Translations under genes and position numbers: made by a program | Notes under the pieces: generated by a model | What the model saw: only the letters and a program-made list of their open reading frames with translations | The model's database searches: none | What the model was told of the DNA's origin: nothing | Assembly (NCBI GenBank): GCA_943371005.1 | Contig: CALRTB020000003.1 | Span: 62,001 to 126,000, forward strand | Length of the DNA: 64,000 bases | DNA from: MRBY01 sp943371005 | GTDB lineage: Bacteria; Cyanobacteriota; Cyanobacteriia; Cyanobacteriales; MRBY01 | Reading direction: 5' to 3' | Shown: positions 24,754-33,629 of the stretch, one piece after another | Numbering within the stretch: the stretch's first letter is position 1 | Layout of the letters: each line of letters begins with the position of its first letter

Positions 24754-27700
24754 TCAGTTTTCGGCTGTTTCCGTGCAGCCCTCGACGAGGGGAATTGTCA
24801 CCGTAAACTGACTGCCTTTACCCAGTTGGCTTGTGAGGTCGATCTGGCCGCCATGGAGCTGCACATATTCTTTGACGATGTTGAGGCCGAGGCCGGTGCC
24901 GGGGATATTTTGGGTATTACTGGCCCGGTAGAAAGATTCAAAAATATGGGGTTGGTCTTCTGGGGGAATGCCGACGCCCTGGTCAATGATGCTCAAGGTC
25001 AACTGTGCGGCACTGCTGCATAACTGGACAGTCACGGTGGTGCCGGGGGCTGAATATTTACAGGCGTTACCGAGGAGATTATTCAGGATATGTTGCAACA
25101 GATTGGGGTCGAGGGCGAGGGGAGAGGCGATCGCCCCGGTGGTCTCAAGGTTGAAATGATGGTGCTTACCGATACCAATTTTAAGGTCGGCAATGAGATC
25201 GCGGCAGAGGGCCACAATATCCACCGCTTGACGTTGGCAATCAAGTTTTCCGGCTTCGAGGCGACTCATGGTCAGCAGATCATCAATCAATTGCCGCAGT
25301 CGCATCACGCTGTCTTCGATATTGGTGAGATATTGCGATCGCCGCTCTTCGGGGAGATGGTCATGGTAAGCGCTGAGGATTTGCGCCGCACCGAGAATCA
25401 CCGTTAGGGGCGTGCGGAATTCGTGGGAAGCAGTATCAATGAAGCGGGTTTTGAGGTGATTGAGTTCCCGTTCCTGGGTGAGGGCTTTTTCTAGCTCCCG
25501 TTTGGCACGGCGCTGTTGGGTAACGTCTGAGGCCACGCCCAAAACTTGATATTGGGGGCGATCGCCTGGGAGTTGGAGGGGCAGTTTCACCGTCCGAAAA
25601 TAACGGGTCATCCCCAGGAAATCCGTCGCCTTCGCCTCGTCAATGACCACGGTTTTTTGTTCCCGGAGCACCTGCTGATCCGCTTGAAGAAAACAGTCTG
25701 CTTCCTCAGAGTCGGGATGTAGATCCCATTCACGCTTCCCGATTAATTCCGTCACCGTCGTGCCATAGAAATTAGCCATCGCCTGGTTTACCAACGAAAA
25801 ATAGCCATCTTGATCTTTGACAAAAATTAAATTGGGATTGTTATCAATGACCAGACGCAAAAAGGTTTGACTCTGCTGTAGATCCCGTTCAGCCCGTTTG
25901 CGCTCCGTGAGATCTTGGGTATGGACCATAACCAAATCTGGCCGGATATAAATATAGGTGGCGATGAAGTAGCGTTGAAATGCCTCCGGGTCTTCGGGTG
26001 AGGGGATTTGTAGCTCTTCTTCAAAGGTCGTTTTAAAGTCGAAACAGCGGTGAATATTTTGGTGAATCGCGTGGTCGGCCCCGTAAATGACATGGCTCGG
26101 ACAATGAAGAAAATCCTGGAGAGAGCCGTCATTGGCAATTTCGGCGGCACTGTTGTAGTCAATGAGGTAAAAGTTTCCCTGACGGTGCTGCCAGGTGTAG
26201 GTGGGAATCGGGAAATTGCGATATTGGGAACGGAGGAGGGCTTCGGTCTCACGAATTTTTAGGGCGGCGCGATTCCGGGCGGTGATGTCTCGGCAGACGC
26301 AAATGTAGTCGCCGTCACTGGTGATGGTCAGAGAAATTTCTTGCATGAAGGTCTGACCATTTTGACGTTGGGCGATCGCCTCCCCTTGCCAAGATTTATG
26401 GCGATTGAGGTGGGGGAGAATGTCTTTTGCCAGGCGTTTTTGCTCACTGGGGGCAAACAGCACTTCTTTCCAGGAATGGCCCGTCAAGCTTAAGCGGTGG
26501 GGATAGTCAAACAGTTCTAAAAAGGCGGGATTAACTGAGATAAATTCTTCCCGCTGCAAAATGGCGATCGCATCTACCGCCGCATCCACCGCCGCCAACT
26601 GACGCCGCAGGTTTTGTTCGATGTGTTCTAGCACGCGGGTGCGCTGCTCTACCCGGGATTCTAGCTCTTGGTTGAGGGTTTTTAGAGTTGTTTCAAAGGC
26701 TTGGCGATCGCTCATATCCATCCCGGTGGCGATCACATAATGGACATTCCCTTGTTTATCCAAAAGAACGCCATGGGACCAACGCAGGTGGTGTACTTTC
26801 CCTGATTTAGCGCGCCAAGCTACTTCGTAGGTACGGGGCTTTTTTTGCTGGAGGAGCCGCTGAAACTCCTGGACAATCTCCGCGACATCATGGCGATCCC
26901 ACAGCAACAGATCCCAGAGGTACTGTTGGGCCACCTCCGCAAATTGATAGCCCGTAAGCTTTTCACAGGCGGGGTTAAACCGAATAATGCGGCCTTCCCG
27001 GTTCAGCACCATAAATAGGGCCGGGGTGAGGTCAAAGAGGGTTTCGAGAAAATCCTGTTCCTGGCGGAGTTCTATTTCCGTGAGCTTCCGCTGTTGAATT
27101 TCGGTGTTGAGGGTTGCATTAAGGGCCTTGAGTTCCCTGGTGCGTTCTTGGATGATCGTTGTGAGGTTTTCTTGATCGGTGATCAGCTTTTGTTGGGAGA
27201 GTTTGAAAGGAGTGACGTCGTGGGCCGCCCAAACCACTTGCTGGTCGTTGATAACGACGATCTTGGCCACAAACCACACTGGCGCCAGGTGGGGATCTGG
27301 CTGCAGAGAATATTCATACTTAACCCCTTCTCCCGATAAGGGTTCATGGTCTGAGGTTGCCCCCTTGGCGATCGCCTGCTGGAGGTACGGCGTAAGGCGG
27401 GCTTGGTGCGCTTGTAAAAACTGGTAAGTCCCTTGGCAGAGGTCTAGGGGGCCACCGCAATGGTTGTTCTGGGGAGCCGTCACCTGCTTGATCTCCCAGG
27501 TTTGGGGATTGATCACAAAGACAATGTCGGTAATCGCTTCAAACAGGGCCTTCATCTGGACATCGGTTAGTTTCAGTTGTTGGGCGATCGCCTGTTTAGC
27601 GCTCTTTTCTGCCTTGAGTTGTTGATTTAAATTCTGCAGTTGTTGATCCTGCTGTTGGAGAGAACGCTTGGCCCCTGCCGTTTCGAGGACATAGCGCACT

Positions 27701-29037
27701 GAACGCATCAAAATTTCCCGCTCCGTTTGGGATTCCCCCGCACACAAACTCCGCAGGAGATAATCTTGGGCTCCTAACTCGATACATTGGTGGGCCAGTT
27801 GGATATCGGTCTGGCGATCATCGGTAAGCAACAAAATTGGTCGTTGGCCCGCACTGTCTTGTAGGCGCATAAAGGCCTCTAATTTGCCAGAGGGAACGAC
27901 GTTAATGTCAAAAATAATCAGGTCGTAGGTGTCCGTTTTTAATTGGGCGATCGCCTGGGACAGACTGTCTACCTGGGTCACTTGAAAGGTCAGGCTGCTA
28001 CCCAGGGGCGGCTGTAACAGATGCTGTAGAATCACCGATTCGGTGGCGAGACCCTCGATCAAGAGCACCCGTTGGGGCAATCCTTTGGGGTGGGGTTCTA
28101 GGGCAGCAACCTGGGCGATCGCCCTTTGGGGACGCCGGGCCACTTGGTGCAAACGTTGTTGGAGGCTATGGGTTTGCCAATGGAGGGCAACAGGATCTAA
28201 GACCTGCAAAATTTCTCGCCAAGTCACCTTCCCCAGTAGCTGTTCTTCGTTATCAACCACAGCGGCCCAACTACTGTTGGTTTCGACTAAATGGGCCGCC
28301 ACTAACCAGAGAGAGTCTGTGGGTGTGACCCGTTGGAAATCATGGCTACCCTCTGTGGCGATCGCCGTTGTGAGGCCCTCTTTTCCTTTACCGTAGCCCC
28401 GCAAAACATCCCAGAGAGTCACGGCCCACAACCCATTGGATGAAGGGGCAGTCATCGCACTGGCTTTCTCCATGACCATCAGGAGGGACTGTTGTTTCTG
28501 GTGCAAACGATGGGCGGCCATTAACAGGGTGCTATGGGAAGGCATCAAGGACAAATCCGTCACCATCACATCTCGGACTTGTCGCATCTGGAGGAGGGGC
28601 TCTGACCACAAGAGACGCTGGAGGGAAAGCCGTTCCACAAAGCCGAGCCAATACCCGTTTTCCCCCTGTACTGGCAGAAGATCCTGCTGTTCCTGGTGCA
28701 TACGGTTGAGGCCCAGCCACGGATGTTCTAGATCTGCTAAGGCGATCGCCTTGGGGGGAGCCGTCATCACCTCCCGTGCCAGAGTTTGTCTTAAATCAAC
28801 ATCCTCAGTAATCAGCTTCAAAACCGTTTGGGGAAAAATCAAACCCTGCAATTGCTCTTCCTGCACAATCGGCACACAAGGAGCCACCATCTGCAACCCA
28901 ACACATTGGGGAACTGTCCACGGTCGAAACCCAGGCAACACATCGGCGATCGCCGTCGTCGGTGAGAAAGTGGATATTCGACTCGGATCAATAATTTGGG
29001 CCTTTAAGGCAGCAAAGTTCACTGGAACATTGACCAT
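24754..29037 (-). CDS. Hybrid sensor histidine kinase with CBS, degenerate receiver and PAS domains
   Basis: A 1427-residue cytoplasmic kinase. Residues 15-295 resemble paired CBS domains (REVMTAPPKAIAL, VRDVMVTDLSLMPSHSTLLM), a nucleotide-sensing fold. Residues 322-450 look like a receiver: the phosphoacceptor Asp377 (DLIIFDIN) and Thr405 are present, but the acidic pair is E328-G329 and the conserved Lys is Arg429. About five PAS-like units follow, near residues 495-610, 665-785, 815-920, 932-1045 and 1057-1180. The kinase core has the H-box His1205 (TASHEFRTPLTVI), N-box Asn1324 (NNLLGNACKYS), G1 DQGVGIPPEDQ and G2 GTGLGL. No membrane segment is evident. The partner regulator is not adjacent. 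Inference: it integrates nucleotide level and a redox or light cue. Confidence 0.9.
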   Translation of the reverse strand: MVNVPVNFAALKAQIIDPSRISTFSPTTAIADVLPGFRPWTVPQCVGLQMVAPCVPIVQEEQLQGLIFPQTVLKLITEDVDLRQTLAREVMTAPPKAIALADLEHPWLGLNRMHQEQQDLLPVQGENGYWLGFVERLSLQRLLWSEPLLQMRQVRDVMVTDLSLMPSHSTLLMAAHRLHQKQQSLLMVMEKASAMTAPSSNGLWAVTLWDVLRGYGKGKEGLTTAIATEGSHDFQRVTPTDSLWLVAAHLVETNSSWAAVVDNEEQLLGKVTWREILQVLDPVALHWQTHSLQQRLHQVARRPQRAIAQVAALEPHPKGLPQRVLLIEGLATESVILQHLLQPPLGSSLTFQVTQVDSLSQAIAQLKTDTYDLIIFDINVVPSGKLEAFMRLQDSAGQRPILLLTDDRQTDIQLAHQCIELGAQDYLLRSLCAGESQTEREILMRSVRYVLETAGAKRSLQQQDQQLQNLNQQLKAEKSAKQAIAQQLKLTDVQMKALFEAITDIVFVINPQTWEIKQVTAPQNNHCGGPLDLCQGTYQFLQAHQARLTPYLQQAIAKGATSDHEPLSGEGVKYEYSLQPDPHLAPVWFVAKIVVINDQQVVWAAHDVTPFKLSQQKLITDQENLTTIIQERTRELKALNATLNTEIQQRKLTEIELRQEQDFLETLFDLTPALFMVLNREGRIIRFNPACEKLTGYQFAEVAQQYLWDLLLWDRHDVAEIVQEFQRLLQQKKPRTYEVAWRAKSGKVHHLRWSHGVLLDKQGNVHYVIATGMDMSDRQAFETTLKTLNQELESRVEQRTRVLEHIEQNLRRQLAAVDAAVDAIAILQREEFISVNPAFLELFDYPHRLSLTGHSWKEVLFAPSEQKRLAKDILPHLNRHKSWQGEAIAQRQNGQTFMQEISLTITSDGDYICVCRDITARNRAALKIRETEALLRSQYRNFPIPTYTWQHRQGNFYLIDYNSAAEIANDGSLQDFLHCPSHVIYGADHAIHQNIHRCFDFKTTFEEELQIPSPEDPEAFQRYFIATYIYIRPDLVMVHTQDLTERKRAERDLQQSQTFLRLVIDNNPNLIFVKDQDGYFSLVNQAMANFYGTTVTELIGKREWDLHPDSEEADCFLQADQQVLREQKTVVIDEAKATDFLGMTRYFRTVKLPLQLPGDRPQYQVLGVASDVTQQRRAKRELEKALTQERELNHLKTRFIDTASHEFRTPLTVILGAAQILSAYHDHLPEERRSQYLTNIEDSVMRLRQLIDDLLTMSRLEAGKLDCQRQAVDIVALCRDLIADLKIGIGKHHHFNLETTGAIASPLALDPNLLQHILNNLLGNACKYSAPGTTVTVQLCSSAAQLTLSIIDQGVGIPPEDQPHIFESFYRASNTQNIPGTGLGLNIVKEYVQLHGGQIDLTSQLGKGSQFTVTIPLVEGCTETAEN

Positions 29038-29264
29038 GCGTTGCAGCTCGTGATTTCTGGGCTAGGGTTGGCTGACAAACCAATTTTGACGATTACACCA
29101 ATCAGACAGCGCTTTCGAACGCTTTACTCATCCCAAACTCAACCATTCGTTTCCAGAAAAATTAACTTAATCGTAACCTTTGCTAACGTTTTACTCACAT
29201 AACCATTACGGAATTTAGCAATCTCCTGCCATGTTCTAATTTTGGGGTTGACATAGAGACTGAT

Positions 29265-29933
29265 TCAAAGCTGTTTTGGGTCAAAGTCTTCAGCATTCAT
29301 CAAATCAAAACTGGTCGCAAAGGCTTCATCTGGATTAAAGGCCGGTTTTTTCGCTGGTTTTAGCTGGGGATTTGTTTTTTTAGCCACCTGACGGTTCAAC
29401 GGTTTTTTGGGGGGCTTGGTGGATTTCTGTTGTGCTGGTTTTTGGGGTAGGGTTTCTTTCGATGTCGCTGTGTTGTGGGACGGCGTAGACTTTTCTCTAG
29501 GACGAGATGCCAAGGAAGTTCGGGCAAAGGGGTTCTTGTTGGTGGCATGCAACTGATCCGGAAAGAGATGTTCAATGAAAAAATGAATCGTATGCTGATT
29601 GACATAACCCTTTAACACCGCAATTTCCCCGAAGCGCAGGGAATGTCCCCAGGCATCGTGTTTTTGGGCTGTCAGAATATCTTCTAGCTGTTCTTCATCA
29701 ATTAAATGGGCTTCCAGGAGATATTGACCAATATTTTTTCGTTCGGGCTGGGTGTGGCGCATCTCCCAAAGCAGTTCAAAAAAATCAATGGTTTCTTCGA
29801 CGGCCCAACCCCGGAGCGAGAGAATTTCGCCAAGGGACATGTCTGGATGTAACTCTTGGTCATATCGCACCACTTGGGCCTGGGTATCACTTAAGAGACC
29901 TGCCTGGATTAGGGTTTGAATGAGAGTTTCCAT
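29265..29933 (-). CDS. Protein with two MshEN-like repeats and a basic, disordered tail
   Basis: A 222-residue protein I do not recognise by name. Two related units are visible: LGEILSLRGWAVEETIDFF (residues 34-52) and FGEIAVLKGYVNQHTIHFF (101-119), identical at 9 of 19 positions. Each follows a helix of the kind seen at the N-terminus of GspE/PilB ATPases (for example IGQYLLEAHLIDEEQLEDIL). The MshEN form of this domain binds cyclic di-GMP in some secretion ATPases; whether this one does is inference. Residues 130-200 are rich in K, P, Q and T and probably disordered; the end is acidic (NAEDFDPKQL). It lies upstream of the sensor kinase on the same strand, 227 bases away. Confidence 0.65.
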   Translation of the reverse strand: METLIQTLIQAGLLSDTQAQVVRYDQELHPDMSLGEILSLRGWAVEETIDFFELLWEMRHTQPERKNIGQYLLEAHLIDEEQLEDILTAQKHDAWGHSLRFGEIAVLKGYVNQHTIHFFIEHLFPDQLHATNKNPFARTSLASRPREKSTPSHNTATSKETLPQKPAQQKSTKPPKKPLNRQVAKKTNPQLKPAKKPAFNPDEAFATSFDLMNAEDFDPKQL

Positions 29934-30336
29934 AAATATCGGGTTGAGATGCGATGGTCATGGGCCTGATAATCAAGGCTTACCTTAAAGAATTACTTTA
30001 AAGAAATTGATGGGGAATAGATAATCCTGTTTTGATTGGGCCGGAATGCCTACATTTTAAGACAGTGGAGTTTTAGAATTATAGAACTTAATTTACATTT
30101 TAAAAAATAAACACTTTAGCGGTGGATGACTCGAAAACTAAACGTTTTCTTAAATCTCGACAATGAAAATGCTGGGGTTAAGGGCGTAAATTTTCTTAAT
30201 TTCCAAAAAGTCACATTATTCATATCCTTAATGATTACGTTATCAAAAACGTGAATTTCTCTTAAGTAAAAATACTGACTGCTCGCCCCACTCAGCAATA
30301 GAATAATGGGGATGTGGCCAAGGGCACGGAAAAAAT
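29934..30336. other. AT-rich intergenic region, no convincing gene
   Basis: About 400 bases between the MshEN-like gene (minus) and the methyltransferase gene (plus). It is more AT-rich than its surroundings and has no HIP1 copy between about 28.9 and 30.4 kb. It must contain both divergent promoters. A minus-strand frame at 30116-30298 starts at TTG and shows no family features. Short inverted repeats are present, but none looks like a riboswitch. Confidence 0.6.
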
Positions 30337-30951
30337 ATGCATATTTACAATCAGTTCATCCTCCCTTCCCTGCTGGATTATGTGATGCACCGCCAGGCGA
30401 TCGCCCAACAACGACAAACATTACTCCAGGCGGCCCAGGGCAACGTCCTAGAAATTGGCTTCGGCACCGGGGCAAATCTCCCCCATTACCCGACAGCGGT
30501 GGAAACATTGCAAGTTGTGGAGCCGGAGAGAATGTTACAAAAACGGGTCGAGGCGCGGATTCGTCAATCGGGTTTACGGGTCGAGTGGCACGGCCTGCGG
30601 GGGGAGGCGCTGCCTTTTGAAGACTGCTGTTTTGACACGGTGGTGAGCACTTTTACCCTGTGTACGGTGCAAGAACCGACCCAAGTGCTCCGGGAAATTC
30701 GCCGTGTTCTGAAAAAAGATGGCTATTTTTTGACCCTAGAACATGGCTTAAGTCCGGACGGGGCGATCGCCCAATGGCAACATCGGCTAAATGGCGTAAT
30801 GAACTGTTGCGGCGGTGGCTGTAATTTAAACCGACCGATGGCTTCTCTCCTTACGGCGGCAGGCTTTCAGGTGGAAACCCTCAAGGAATTTTATTTACCG
30901 GCTCTACCCCGCATCGGTGGCTATCTCACCATGGCGAAATTGGCTCCCTAG
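30337..30951 (+). CDS. Class I SAM-dependent methyltransferase (METTL7/UbiE-like)
   Basis: A 204-residue methyltransferase. Motif I is VLEIGFGTGANLPHYP, the acidic post-I region is LQVVEPERM, and the D-rich motif is CFDTVVSTFTLCTVQEP. The C-terminal MNCCGGGCNLNRPM resembles the cysteine-glycine element of METTL7-type thiol methyltransferases. The substrate cannot be told from sequence. It lies 78 bases upstream of znuA on the same strand, but a candidate promoter and Zur site separate them, so it need not be part of the zinc operon. Confidence 0.82.
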   Translation: MHIYNQFILPSLLDYVMHRQAIAQQRQTLLQAAQGNVLEIGFGTGANLPHYPTAVETLQVVEPERMLQKRVEARIRQSGLRVEWHGLRGEALPFEDCCFDTVVSTFTLCTVQEPTQVLREIRRVLKKDGYFLTLEHGLSPDGAIAQWQHRLNGVMNCCGGGCNLNRPMASLLTAAGFQVETLKEFYLPALPRIGGYLTMAKLAP

Positions 30952-30985
30952 CGCCTGGGGGTTTACGGAGCGATCGCCTTTCTCT

Positions 30986-31005
30986 TAAAATAAGAACGAT
31001 TATCA
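30986..31005 (+). promoter_or_regulatory. Candidate znuA promoter with Zur-box-like site
   Basis: TAAAAT (30986-30991) could be the -10 element, with TTTACG 18 bases upstream. Overlapping it, TAAGAACGATTATCA (30991-31005) matches the published cyanobacterial Zur consensus TGATAATNATTATCA at 11 of 14 defined positions, with the right half exact. It ends 24 bases before the znuA start. A zur-like gene closes the same operon. Confidence 0.62.
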
Positions 31006-31029
31006 TTTCAAGAAAAGCGAGAAACGAAC

Positions 31030-32001
31030 GTGCGATCGCCAATAACTTTTTCCCTCGCGGCCCTAAGCTGTTTGGGGCTCCTCTTCGGTTGTGGTACAGA
31101 CCCCGCCACCCAGACGGAAACGCCTACTTCTAGCCCCGTAACCCCAGAGGCAACGACTCCCCAGCAAGACCCCCTAAAGATTACCGTCAGCGTCTTACCC
31201 CAGCAGTATTTTGTCGAAAAAATTGGCGGCGATCGCGTCCAGGTTTCGACCTTGGTCGGCCCCGGCATTGAGGCAGAAAATTACGAACCCAAGCCCCAAC
31301 AATTAAAGGAGCTCAGCGAGTCCGACGCTTACATTGGCATTGGGATTTTCTTTGAAGAGGTGTGGGGCGATCGCCTCCGCTCCGCCAACGGAAATATGAC
31401 TTGGTTAGATACCTCCGAGGGTATCGAAAAATTACCCCTCGCCGATCACCACCACCATGGCGATGATGACCACAGCCACAGCCATGACCACGAAGGCGAA
31501 CTACTAGATCCCCACATTTGGCTCTCTCCCCAACGGGTAAAACAACAGGCCGAAAGCATTTATCAACTGCTCGTCCAACTCGATCCCGACGGTGAAACCA
31601 TCTATGCTGATAATCTCAATCGGTTTTTAGGGGAACTCGATCAACTCGACCAAACCATCCGGGAACGGTTAGCGCCCCTAGAAAATCGCACCTTTTTGGT
31701 CTTTCACCCGGCCTGGGGCTATTTTGCCAACGACTATGGTCTCGAGCAACTTTCCATTGAAGTGGAAGGTCAAGAACCCAGTGCCGCTGAATTGGCCGAG
31801 CTTGTCAAAATTGCCCAGGAAAAGCAAATTCGTACCATCTTCGTACAATATCAATTTAATATCCAAGCTGCCGAGGCGATCGCCCAGGAGATTAACGCTG
31901 AGGTAGTCCCCCTCGATCCCCTCGCCCCTAACTGGTCAGAAAATATGCTGGCCATGACCGATGAATTTATCCAAGCCAGTCGCCCCAACCCCACGGAGTA
32001 A
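31030..32001 (+). CDS. znuA: Zinc ABC transporter substrate-binding lipoprotein ZnuA
   Basis: A 323-residue periplasmic metal-binding protein. The signal ends in LGLLFGCGTD (lipobox Cys about residue 17). Conserved metal-site features include a histidine after YEPKPQQ (position replaced by context), the loop DHHHHGDDDHSHSHDHEGE that is the His-rich zinc-capturing loop, and DPHIWLSP and FHPAWGYFANDYGLE with the ligand histidines. A C-terminal acidic residue in DPLAPNW completes the family pattern. The His-rich loop marks zinc rather than manganese uptake. GTG at 31030 is the start. It begins a tight four-gene unit with znuC (4-base gap), znuB (8-base overlap) and zur (1-base overlap). Confidence 0.93.
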   Translation: MRSPITFSLAALSCLGLLFGCGTDPATQTETPTSSPVTPEATTPQQDPLKITVSVLPQQYFVEKIGGDRVQVSTLVGPGIEAENYEPKPQQLKELSESDAYIGIGIFFEEVWGDRLRSANGNMTWLDTSEGIEKLPLADHHHHGDDDHSHSHDHEGELLDPHIWLSPQRVKQQAESIYQLLVQLDPDGETIYADNLNRFLGELDQLDQTIRERLAPLENRTFLVFHPAWGYFANDYGLEQLSIEVEGQEPSAAELAELVKIAQEKQIRTIFVQYQFNIQAAEAIAQEINAEVVPLDPLAPNWSENMLAMTDEFIQASRPNPTE

Positions 32002-32005
32002 ACCT

Positions 32006-32809
32006 ATGGAAACAGTGATTTCCCTCCAACAGGTCTGGGCAGGCTACCCAAAAACCTCTGTCCTCGAAGACATTAATCTACAGGTACAGGCCCTGGATTT
32101 TATTGGTCTGATTGGCCCCAATGGTGGTGGAAAAACCACCCTGCTGAAGGTACTACTGGGTTTGGTGCAACCCCAACGGGGAACGGTCAGAATTTTAGAT
32201 CGCCCCGTCACCCAAGGTCGCCGTTACATTGGTTATGTGCCCCAGCTCCTAGAACTCGACCGGGATTTCCCAATCCAAGTCCGGGATGTGGTGAGTATGG
32301 GACGCTTGGGTAAACGGAAATTATTCCACCGCTACAACCGCAAAGACCGGGAAATTGTCCAGCGTTCCCTCGTCCAAGTGGGCATGGCGGACAAAGGCGA
32401 TCGCCCTATTGGGGAGTTGTCCGGGGGAGAAAGGCAGCGGGTTTACATTGCGCGGGCCTTGGCTTCAGAGCCGAAAATTCTTCTCCTCGATGAACCCACC
32501 GCCAACGTGGATTCCCATGTGCAAAACAGCATTTACGAATTGCTCAAAGAGCTTAATCAATTCATGACAATTATGATGATTTCCCATGACCTGGGGGCTA
32601 TCTCTTCCTATGTGAAAACCGTGGGTTGCCTAAACCGCCGCTTGCATTATCATCATGATCGCCTGATCACCCCCACCATGATCGAAGAAACCTACCAATG
32701 CCCCGTGGATCTGATCGCCCATGGGATTCCCCACCGGGTTTTTCCCGATCACAGTGATGGTTCTCCCTCACCAGCACACCACCATTCTGACGCCTGCGAC
32801 CATGCTTGA
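32006..32809 (+). CDS. znuC: Zinc ABC transporter ATP-binding protein ZnuC
   Basis: A 267-residue ATPase that powers zinc import. Walker A is GPNGGGKTTLL, the signature is LSGGERQRVYIARAL, Walker B is ILLLDEP, and the H-loop is MMISHDLG. The C-terminus has a metal-type tail with histidines (RRLHYHHDR, SPAHHHSDACDH), usual in zinc and manganese import ATPases. The frame is open upstream to 31961, but the ATG at 32006 follows GGAG closely and starts METVISLQQVW, the usual N-terminus. Its last eight bases (ATGCTTGA) contain the znuB start, so the two are translationally coupled. Confidence 0.95.
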   Translation: METVISLQQVWAGYPKTSVLEDINLQVQALDFIGLIGPNGGGKTTLLKVLLGLVQPQRGTVRILDRPVTQGRRYIGYVPQLLELDRDFPIQVRDVVSMGRLGKRKLFHRYNRKDREIVQRSLVQVGMADKGDRPIGELSGGERQRVYIARALASEPKILLLDEPTANVDSHVQNSIYELLKELNQFMTIMMISHDLGAISSYVKTVGCLNRRLHYHHDRLITPTMIEETYQCPVDLIAHGIPHRVFPDHSDGSPSPAHHHSDACDHA

Positions 32810-33629
32810 CGCCCTCCAGTTCGACTTTATGCAAAATGCCCTGATGGCGGGAATCCTCGTCAGTATCGCCTGCGGCATTATTGGGACGTTTGTCGTTGTT
32901 AACCGTATTGTTTTCATCAGTGGAGGCATTGCCCATGCTGCCTATGGTGGCATCGGTCTGGGCTATTTTTTCCAATTTAATCCCATCTGGGGGGCGATCG
33001 CCTTTGGCTTGATCTCTGCCCTGGGGATGGGCTGGGTTGAACAACAAACCAAGCAACGGGGTGATACCCTAATCGGCGTGATGTGGGCGATCGGCATGGC
33101 CATCGGCATTATTTTGATCGACTTTACCGAGGGTTACAAAGCGGGTCTAGAGAGTTATTTATTTGGCAGTATCCTGGCGGTGCCCCGGTCAGATCTGTGG
33201 CTGATGTTTGGGGTTGACTGTGTGATTATCGCCCTCATTGCCTTGCTTTACAAAGAACTCCTCGCCATTTCCTTTGATCCGGTATTTGCCACCACCCGAA
33301 ATTTGCCCGTGCGCAGTCTGTACCTCGTCCTCGTGGGTTTAATTGCCCTCACCGTGGTGATGGTGATGCAAATCGTCGGTTTGATCATGGTGATTGCTCT
33401 GTTGACGATTCCGGCGGCGATCGCCAGCCAATGGCAGAAAAAAATCACGACGATGATGGGTTTAGCCAGTCTGTTAGGGATTAGCTTTACGACGACGGGC
33501 CTCTGGCTCTCGTATCGCTTTAATCTGACTTCGGGGGCAACAATTATCCTAGTTTCAGGGATTGCCTATTTGATCAGCCTCGGACTCAAAGCCTACGGCG
33601 ATCGCCAAACTACCCAACCAGAAGCCTAA
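32802..33629 (+). CDS. znuB: Zinc ABC transporter permease ZnuB
   Basis: A 275-residue membrane permease of the ABC-3 metal family with seven to nine helices. Typical motifs are FVVVNRIVFISGGIAHAAYG near residue 30 and LIMVIALLTIPAAIASQW near residue 205. The start is the ATG at 32802, inside the znuC stop region (ATGCTTGA); an upstream in-frame ATG at 32721 would put 27 foreign residues on the N-terminus and is rejected. The stop overlaps the zur start (TAATG). Confidence 0.95.
   Translation: MLDALQFDFMQNALMAGILVSIACGIIGTFVVVNRIVFISGGIAHAAYGGIGLGYFFQFNPIWGAIAFGLISALGMGWVEQQTKQRGDTLIGVMWAIGMAIGIILIDFTEGYKAGLESYLFGSILAVPRSDLWLMFGVDCVIIALIALLYKELLAISFDPVFATTRNLPVRSLYLVLVGLIALTVVMVMQIVGLIMVIALLTIPAAIASQWQKKITTMMGLASLLGISFTTTGLWLSYRFNLTSGATIILVSGIAYLISLGLKAYGDRQTTQPEA

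Noticed and set aside
30116..30298. 60-residue minus-strand frame
   Set aside because: TTG start and AT-rich composition with no family match that I can see.
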